From the NCBI GenBank assembly GCA_034401135.1, contig JAWZSP010000002.1:3286001-3350000 (forward strand): a stretch of DNA of 64,000 nucleotides, given 5' to 3'. Below are positions 57,366-64,000 of the stretch, one piece after another. Positions within the stretch are counted from its first letter, which is position 1; each line of letters begins with the position of its first letter. Position numbers and translations under genes: made by a program. Under the pieces are notes generated by a model, which saw nothing but the letters and a program-made list of their open reading frames with translations, had not been told where the DNA came from and did not search any database. The DNA is from Volutella citrinella. Taxonomy: Eukaryota; Ascomycota; Sordariomycetes; Hypocreales; Nectriaceae.

Positions 57366-58553
57366 TTTACTCTAGGCTGCTCGGTCGGTGTTTTCTTGCC
57401 CAGTTCCCCACGCTCATCAGATCACACAGCAGGCATAACGAACGATGTGGCCATGGTAGAGAGAGCCGTTTGGACAAGGAGGCATAACAGCCGGGTTGTG
57501 ACCATCGGGCCGAGGTGTGTACCCGGGCCGCAACATATCTCTGTCGAATCAATTCTTGAATCCTCCTAGTACAGTCTCCATTGGCCAGCATGGTAGTTTT
57601 CGTCGGCCGCTTTGTCGTTACAGCCTGTTGTGGTTACAGAAGAGGACCGAGGACAGCATTTCCAGCCCAGCAGCACACAGAAAGATGTCAATACTGGCCG
57701 AGTGTAGAACCTCGAAACCAACATGAGCCAGCATGCACCACGTCGGCGAATATACGAATTTATCACGCTTTATTAGTTTTCCTACACTACTAGTCTATGC
57801 CCCCCCTAGTCGCTAAACCCCATCGCTAAAAGCACAAGATAAAGAAATCTGGGTATCAAAAATGATAGTGCAGCACAAGACGAGGTGTGAGCTTGAGGTG
57901 TGACCGCTCTCTAGCACTGCTGGGCATCCAGTCATCTGTACACATGCCAAATTTGCCCCTGATGTAGTCTGGTCTCTCCAGTTCTACCCCAGTGTGTGTG
58001 TGACAGCAGCAACTCGACAACTCGCCACAATCCGAGCAGTAAGCGATCCCAACGTGTGGCAACTGCACGCCGAGCTCCCAGAAACACACAGCCGATGAGC
58101 CGAAGGGCACGAGAATGAAGCAAGCGGCCAAGGACTGCCAGTCGAGCCTGCTCGTTGCCCCGAGGAGCGAGTTATTCAACCCTGAGACACGTGCCACACG
58201 AAAGCCACTATTACCCCACGTGTGGCAGTTTGAGATGCTGTGAATCTCATCCCGCCGACCTTGCACAGCCGTCTGGAGTTGTTGGCACTTCGCAGAGCCT
58301 GTCGATGGCACTCCCGGTGGCACCGACCCGCACCAGAAGGGCTGCCGTGGCTACTGTACGAGGTGACAGAGCCTCGAACCCGCAGTTCCCCGGGCGGTTG
58401 TGCGCGTGTCTCAGAAGCCTGGTGGATTCTCTCCAGGCGCTGGCCTCGACTGTCCGTCGTTGAACCAGCTACTGCTCCGAGCACTATTTTGTGTTTCGTC
58501 GACTCTGAGGGGACCATGGCTTATAGGCTTCCTTTCATAGACTTGTTTCTTGC
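57366..58553. other. Gene-free interval upstream of the secreted-protein gene
   Basis: About 1.2 kb. The 155- and 113-codon minus-strand frames here have no domain or signal peptide. A box-B-like cggttcgagg string (minus strand, near 58372-58382) has no partner stems and is not a tRNA. Confidence 0.4.
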
Positions 58554-59330
58554 TTAGTTCAGCTTCATCTTCATATCTCCCCGAGCGTCGCGCATGGGCT
58601 CCTCGTTGGCGCGGGCCTTGAGCTTGTCCTTGGCTAGCTCGAGCTCATACTCGCTGTCGCTGTCGCCGAGCTTCAGGTTGGCGTTGGGGGCGGACGAGGA
58701 GGACGAGGCGCCGTTCTTGTCGAGGGGCCCCGTCTTGGCGAAGATGGCGCCGAAGAAGGAGAAGATGCTGGAGATGCGCACCATCATGGTCACGTAGAGG
58801 GTCATGCCGACGACGACCATCTCTTCCTGGAAGGCCTTGTCATGGGCCTTGGGCCCCATGAAGTAGATCTGGCCAAACTTCTTGACGGCCCAGGCGTTTG
58901 CGCTGAAGCGCGCGACGGGCTCCATCTTCTCGTTGAGGCAGATAAAGTCCCACGTCTTGAAGTCGCCAGAGCTGGTCCAGGTCATGGTCTCGGGCACCTC
59001 GGTGCCAGAGTAGGTGTGCGACAGGTGGGTGTAGGACGTCTGGAACTTGCGGAGGGGCTGGACCTTGCCCTTGCGGCCGCGGAGCTCGTAGTCGGCATGG
59101 ATGTGGAGACAGTGGATGGTGCCGGTTGCCACGACCTCGCCGGTGCCGATGTGCTTGAACTTGAGGCTGGGGCCCTTGAAGTTTAGCATGTCAATGTCGT
59201 AGACGGGCTTGTCCTTCTTGCCGACCTCGCTGATGAGGGCGTGGTACTTGAGCCACTGGAAGTCGACGCTGAAGGTGGGACCCTCGAGGGCGTCGGTCTG
59301 GTAGGGGAGGAGCTCTGAGGAGACACACAT
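58554..59330 (-). CDS. Conserved-looking protein of unknown function, beta-rich, tubby-like fold suspected
   Basis: Single exon, 258 residues. The N-terminal ~170 residues alternate short hydrophobic strands and turns (Y-D-I-D-M-L-N-F-K-G-P-S-L; V-A-T-G-T-I-H-C-L; W-D-F-I-C-L-N-E) in the manner of tubby/LURP-one-like beta barrels. Next is an amphipathic to hydrophobic segment (V-V-V-G-M-T-L-Y-V-T-M-M) that could touch membrane, and a charged tail (D-S-D-S-E-Y-E-L-E) follows. No catalytic motif is visible and I do not recognise the family; the fold suggestion is inference from strand pattern only. The leader contains GAGGA-type purine repeats and a tatatat element about 185 bases upstream. Confidence 0.75.
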   Translation of the reverse strand: MCVSSELLPYQTDALEGPTFSVDFQWLKYHALISEVGKKDKPVYDIDMLNFKGPSLKFKHIGTGEVVATGTIHCLHIHADYELRGRKGKVQPLRKFQTSYTHLSHTYSGTEVPETMTWTSSGDFKTWDFICLNEKMEPVARFSANAWAVKKFGQIYFMGPKAHDKAFQEEMVVVGMTLYVTMMVRISSIFSFFGAIFAKTGPLDKNGASSSSSAPNANLKLGDSDSEYELELAKDKLKARANEEPMRDARGDMKMKLN

Positions 59331-60780
59331 TTTGTTTGAGGTGTGTAGAGGAGAGGAGAGGAGAGTAGAGGAGAGTAGAGTTGGGCTGAGGGAGCAAAAG
59401 AGTCAATTGAGTGAGACGCTGTTGCTGATTGGCAATGTGCTTGATGTGTTTGCTTGTTGGGATGCTGATGGCGATGAAGGATACGATGCGAAAACCAGGG
59501 CATTCGGGCGATATATATAGTTATCTTGACAATTGCGCCTGATGCTCCTGAGACTGGGGTTTCGCGTATTGGACAGGGGATCGGCTGGGGTAGACCGAGA
59601 TGCCAACAATACTTCAGTGGTGTTGTCACACTGCCCTGCCAAAAGAGGTAGGGGAATGGCTGAATGGCCAATCAGCAGTCGCGCTGCCCTGGCGTGGCAG
59701 TGCTCTTGGGGGAAATCCTTAGGGGCCGTTGGGTGCCTACGCTGCTACGCATTGCCCTTTAGGTGCAGCCTTACTGGGCTCGCAGATACGCGGGATTGCG
59801 GGGCTCCACTAAACCGGGCAACACGGCGATGCCATTGGTCCCGTATTGGAGCCAGGAATACGGCCGGGGCTTAGGTGCCACTCCATCGCCGTTGTCCCGG
59901 CCCCACCCCCGGCCGCCCTCAGCCACTGCCAGGCGGGTTTCGGCCATCGCCTGACAATCCGCGTATTCCGCCCCGACTCGGCTTTCCTGTCTTACCCGTG
60001 TCTCTCGGGCGTCACCGGAACCATGATTCAGCCTACCATAGCCACTGTCAAGAGGCTGTTCTTTCTGTAGTGTCTGGTGTCTGACATTCGCGCTGCAATG
60101 TAATTTGTACTCCAGCGATTGAACATCAGTTGCACCCGGCTGTCTGGCACTCATGGAGACTCGCTCATACAACTCGTCCGGCTGCGCTTCATGTGCATCA
60201 TCAACTATAAAACCTTAGCTTGCTACATTTATATTCTTTACTGTTTACACATTTGATGATCCGCTATCCTCCCGGGCACAGCCACATGCAGCGCTACTGG
60301 CTTGCCGTTCAATGCAATACAATTCAACCTCCATCTTCTTAGCTCACCAGTCAATAGTAGAAGAAGAGGTCTCGTTTTCGACGTCGGATTGTCGGTCCGC
60401 AATTGGCATTTCGTCACGAGGAGGTGACGGGGAGCTTTATCTTGGAGTATGTGGATCCATGTCATTTCGTGGGGTATGGGGAGCCCCTGCTTCCTGACAA
60501 CGCTCACGTGGTCGTCTTCCTGGGGTTGTCGCAGGGGGGGCGACGGTTGACACCTTCTCACCGGAGAATGCCGCTCGACTCATTATCCGACGCATCTAAA
60601 ACCGGAAGATCCACCCCAGCAGGACAAAGATAATCGAAGTTCTGAGATTCAGCTTCTCCCTGGAAAGACCGGGGTGTCTAATCGAGGACGAAATAAAAAA
60701 CTGTGGCCCATTTGATGTCAGCGGGACCAGACTGACCGGCGAAAACCACTCGGGCAAACTGATCTCCATCTAAGAATCAT
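59331..60780. other. Intergenic region, no gene supported
   Basis: About 1.4 kb. Begins with the purine-repeat leader of the preceding gene (59341-59382). A frame at 60403-60510 has a protein-like run (G-S-F-I-L-E-Y-V-D) that may belong to the decayed gene described next. No intact ORF. Confidence 0.35.
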
Positions 60781-60859
60781 CGAAGAAATACCATGCGTTG
60801 GTCGCGGATGCTAGCTGGTGCACTTGGAGGTCCGTGGTGGAAGGGCAGAGGAGTTGCTA

Positions 60860-61385
60860 GTTGGTGGTGCCCATCAGGTGCTTGGAATTCCCGGCGTACA
60901 CGGCGATTTGTCGCAGGAAAACATCATTATGGGTTTCACACTGACACTCAGTGATAAAGATGCCTTGGACAAAGGTAATAAACCGCTGGCTTACGACAGG
61001 TACCGATGCGCACTCGAGCTATACGGCAATGAGTACGCAATCCGCCGTGCAGAACGATGCAAGCACTTCGCAACCTGGGCACACCAAGGGTGGTACGGGC
61101 TATCACCCAAAGACCAGAGATGGTGTATGTTCTTTACTTCTTAACAACACCTACAAGCCTATGACCTTCAGACCGGGACAAGGGCCGGATATCTTGCCCC
61201 CATCCAGGACGAGGAGGTCCTGGAAGAAATCGACTGGAACCCTCTTCCGGCTTACCTCCCCACAATTGGTCCAGCTCTCCGGCCTCCGAGCCGACATTTT
61301 CTCTCTGGGTCTCGGCCGGCAACCGCGATAGGGCGTCCGAGACTACGTTTAGCGCCCCGGGGATGCATCATGAATAGATACGTAT
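60860..61385 (+). pseudogene. Possible decayed kinase/phosphotransferase-like gene
   Basis: A plus-strand frame contains V-H-G-D-L-S-Q-E-N-I-I-M, matching the H-G-D-x4-N catalytic loop of aminoglycoside-phosphotransferase/kinase-like proteins. The frame runs on through R-Y-R-C-A-L-E-L-Y-G to a stop at 61142. A shift or intron (gtatgt...caag, 61123-61158) would connect it to D-E-E-V-L-E-E-I-D-W-N-P-L-P-A-Y-L-P downstream. No start, N-lobe or D-F-G/D-x-D motif is seen. The match is one short motif, so the identification is weak; it may be chance. Confidence 0.3.
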
Positions 61386-63130
61386 AAGGTATCAGACCAC
61401 ACCCTACTCGACAACCTCGATCAAGTCCTTTGTAGTCCGCTGTGTAGCGACTCTCGCCACCGACACAGATCACCCATGTCTCAACGAGGACATATATGCC
61501 CATTTAAAGAAACGATAGAACTCAATAGTTGGCTCTGTGCTATGGGCCCTTCTGTTTTTCCTGCCACTACTAAGACAGCTTAGCTGCCCATCAGAGGAGT
61601 GTTTGCATCAAGTTGAGCTGACTGGAGCTTTCGCTAACCCAATCACTGCGCAATGTTATCCTCAATTCTACATGTGCAAACGTCAAAGAGTAAATTTCTC
61701 GTCTTAGTGAGACCATATCTCATTAACTATCGCGACTTACTCCAGGGAGAACAACGATCCCTTCAGAAGCTACTCTTCTCTCACTCGAAGCGGCTCGTTG
61801 CCGTTGTCTTTGGTCTGGTTCCTTTCCCTGACCAACCCACGCCGGGTTGCACAATCCGGTTGAGCGGAGGAGACTCCTTCGCTTCAGTATACACAGATTG
61901 GTCAGTTTATAATCCATAGCGAAACATTATAGAATCTTCAGCGTCTGTATATGCGCTCGTCTCAGCTGCCAACTCAAGAATGGACCAGACACTTCTAAGG
62001 CGACAGAATACGGCACTGTAGCGGCAAATAGAATTCACCCTGCCCGGATCAATATGCACTTTTCTATTCATATGTAGTGTCATAGTCCCTTCTTCTCAAT
62101 AGTCCCGTCCGCGCGCTAATGCTGGGCTCTGGAATGTGCCAGGTCGTGCAAAGCGTGATATGACCCTCAGCCGCTGTTTAAAGATGCTTCAGTGTCTGTG
62201 TTTTTTAATTAATACAACTGAGTAAATAAAGTGGAAACTATCGCATACTTGTGGCGTGTACACATCGTAACAACGTTGGTCACTCTCATCAGTGCAAATG
62301 CCTTGGCCTCAGAGTCCAAATAGAGCATTTCCCTAGAATCCACAAATCTTGAGCATCTTGAGCATTGCTGTTAGGATTCATTTATTAATGGCTATCAATA
62401 TTGTACCTGTCTGGCTTCTATATTCAACATGGCTTTGTTTCCACTTTTGTGTTGGTTCTCGGTACATGTTCTTCCCATTTCCAGCCGACGTCCACAATCC
62501 GTTCCTCACGCGCCCTAGAGACCGGACCCCATTGAGTCACCTCGAAGACACTAGGGTATCTCTATTCGTATATAAAATTAGGTGCAACTAAATATATTAA
62601 ACACTTCCTATAACAATGTCACACACAATGGCTGCCTAGACCTACATCAGTCTATGTAAATAGGAATCGCCGTCTGTAGATGAGAAGCGAGTCAATCACA
62701 GCCCAAATGTCGCAAAACTCATCCTCGACAGATGCCCTAATGCATACGAATCGTCCTCTACACGGCTAATACTAGGATGTTGTTTAAATCATTGTCGCAT
62801 TGTAAGTATTGTGTATCAGAAAGGAACATGAAAGCTGGCTATCCGATAGAGACAACATAAGCATCAATTGTCTTATTACGTTACAAGATGAACCTGCCAC
62901 CCCATTCATCTCTAATTTTGCCAGTATTACGGAGACTCCTTGCCTTCACTGCAACAATAGGCAATTCAAGTCAATAGATGCTGGGAGAAACAGTAATGTG
63001 CTTTGCCCAATGGCATACTATGCGAACATGACAGGCTCCCGTTGTAAGTGAGACAACGACTTATAGCACGAGTATTCGAGGTTTAGATTTGATGCCATGC
63101 AGTGCCGGCATTCTCATTAACAACATTAGA
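61386..63130. other. AT-rich gene-free region
   Basis: About 1.7 kb of conspicuously A/T-rich sequence with many stops in all frames, in contrast to the GC-rich rest of the window. No transposon domain or repeat boundary is identifiable. It is compatible with old repeat-induced point mutation or a relic of a mobile element, but I cannot test that here. Confidence 0.4.
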
Positions 63131-64000
63131 CTCAGTCAGCTAGCTTGAGGCTTTGCGCTCATGGTTCCGACAACTGCAGATGTGCGCCGTACTCCAAACG
63201 GTTGATGATGACATCAACGGAGCTATGTGCTTGATCCGTCCCATAGACACGACGACTTTGAGTCCACCTTCACACCCCCCAGAGCAGGTATGAGTCCCGC
63301 AAACAGATGCACCGGGTACCACGTCCTGAACAACAGCTTCCCCCCCACCACGCCAACTACACTCAAGCAGCCGCACCCGGGCGCATAGGGCTCGCCGCAA
63401 CTTGGCGCCGCTGGTGGCCACCATCAAATCCCATGACATGTTGCCCGCATCTGGTTGGGACGGGGCGGCCGGGGGGAGGCACACGGAGGCCATCCCGGGG
63501 ACCGTGCCTGCGGAGAGAGGGGCCCTTCATTTCCGACGGCCGGAGGGCTGCGCCGAACCATGACGAAGCTGCGTCTTGGTCTACGTATTCCCGAGTTTCT
63601 CTCCCTGCTTGTCTGCCCCTCCCCCTCCTCCTCCTCCTCCTCCTCCCCAGCGATGCCGGGCATCAGCAGCCGGCCGATTTCCGTCGGCCGTTGAGTCCGA
63701 TCTGCTGGGGAGGGGAGGGGGGAGGGGTGTCGACTACTAACTTGGCCTTGTCGACCAGCCTAGCTCAGTAGCTCGCGGTCTAAAAGCCAGCCAGGGCCAG
63801 GTGTTAAAGTGCCTGCGTCGAGCAGAACAGATGCTAGCCTCGGAAACGGTCAGCCTTATCTTCATTTTTGGGAGGGGGCGTCGCTTGGTGCTGCTGAACA
63901 TGGTCTTTTTTTCTTTTCTTTTTTTTTTAGTGGCATAGTTGGTGCACGATGGTGGAAGTCGGTTCGACTGAGTGGGTGAGGCCATCAAGAAAAGAACGAC
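63131..64000. other. GC-rich end of window, no gene supported
   Basis: About 870 bases returning to GC-rich composition, with CTC and C/T tracts (63601-63650) like those upstream of other genes here. It may be a promoter for a gene beyond the window edge. A poly-T tract lies at 63904-63929. No supported ORF. Confidence 0.35.
63624..63646. repeat. (CTC) trinucleotide tract
   Basis: Uninterrupted CTC repeats within a pyrimidine-rich stretch, as is common in fungal promoter and leader DNA. Confidence 0.85.

Noticed and set aside
58372..58382. Box-B-like gggttcgagg on the minus strand
   Set aside because: The 3' side lacks the conserved CC and no cloverleaf can be drawn.

Overview
This window is nuclear DNA of a filamentous ascomycete, most likely a Sordariomycete and probably Hypocreales. 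Supporting signs are genes with several short introns of about 50-120 nt (GTRNGT donors, CTRAC branch points, YAG acceptors), a GC-rich coding bias, Zn(II)2Cys6 and C2H2 regulators, a GH5 glucanase, small Cys-rich secreted proteins, and single-copy eukaryotic genes (TFIIIA, RPB6, Med10, AFI1, myosin regulatory light chain). I see no prokaryotic operons, CRISPR array, rRNA gene or intact transposon. Exon models were built by hand from splice signals and reading frame; nothing was checked against transcripts or databases. Species is not assigned.

Layout. 0.2-8.4 kb holds housekeeping genes: mitochondrial EndoG/NUC1-type nuclease (-), ZIP zinc transporter with a His-rich loop (+), and TFIIIA (-) head-to-head with RNA polymerase subunit RPB6 (+). 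9.4-14.9 kb looks secretion-oriented: an 8-Cys secreted protein, a GH5 exo-beta-1,3-glucanase and a Zn(II)2Cys6 regulator, all on +. 15.2-18.9 kb carries three small minus-strand genes: a HAD-type II dehalogenase-like enzyme, a secreted histidine-phosphatase-like protein, and an EutQ-like cupin whose ATG is split by an intron. 21-29.4 kb has a GRF-like zinc-finger protein, S-formylglutathione hydrolase, the Arf3-interacting DENN-type protein AFI1 (with a GC-AG intron) and a myosin regulatory light chain. 32-43.8 kb has a TPR-DnaJ co-chaperone whose TGA is followed by a 117-codon in-frame open extension, Mediator subunit Med10, an 8-exon glycine-rich-domain protein, a Ras-like protein lacking the usual GTP-binding motifs, and a GPI-anchored protein with 56-residue repeats.

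From 43.8 kb onward the DNA is gene-poor. It holds an unusual tRNA-Thr(CGT) gene interrupted in its D arm by a 51-nt GT-AG insertion that looks like a spliceosomal intron, a broken isopropylmalate-dehydrogenase-like pseudogene, a PHD-finger protein (another GC-AG intron), a cupin membrane protein, a 6-Cys secreted protein with a 15-nt micro-exon, a conserved-looking beta-rich protein of unknown role, and an AT-rich tail with possible remains of a kinase-like gene.

Functional links. TFIIIA and RPB6 both serve RNA polymerase III and share one short intergenic promoter region. Med10, the PHD protein and RPB6 belong to the transcription machinery. NUC1 and the formylglutathione hydrolase are stress or detoxification functions. 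The GH5 enzyme, the GPI repeat protein and the two Cys-rich proteins act at the cell wall or outside the cell. The observations most worth following are the interrupted tRNA-Thr, the possible stop-codon readthrough of the DnaJ gene, the split start codon and the degenerate Ras-like protein.
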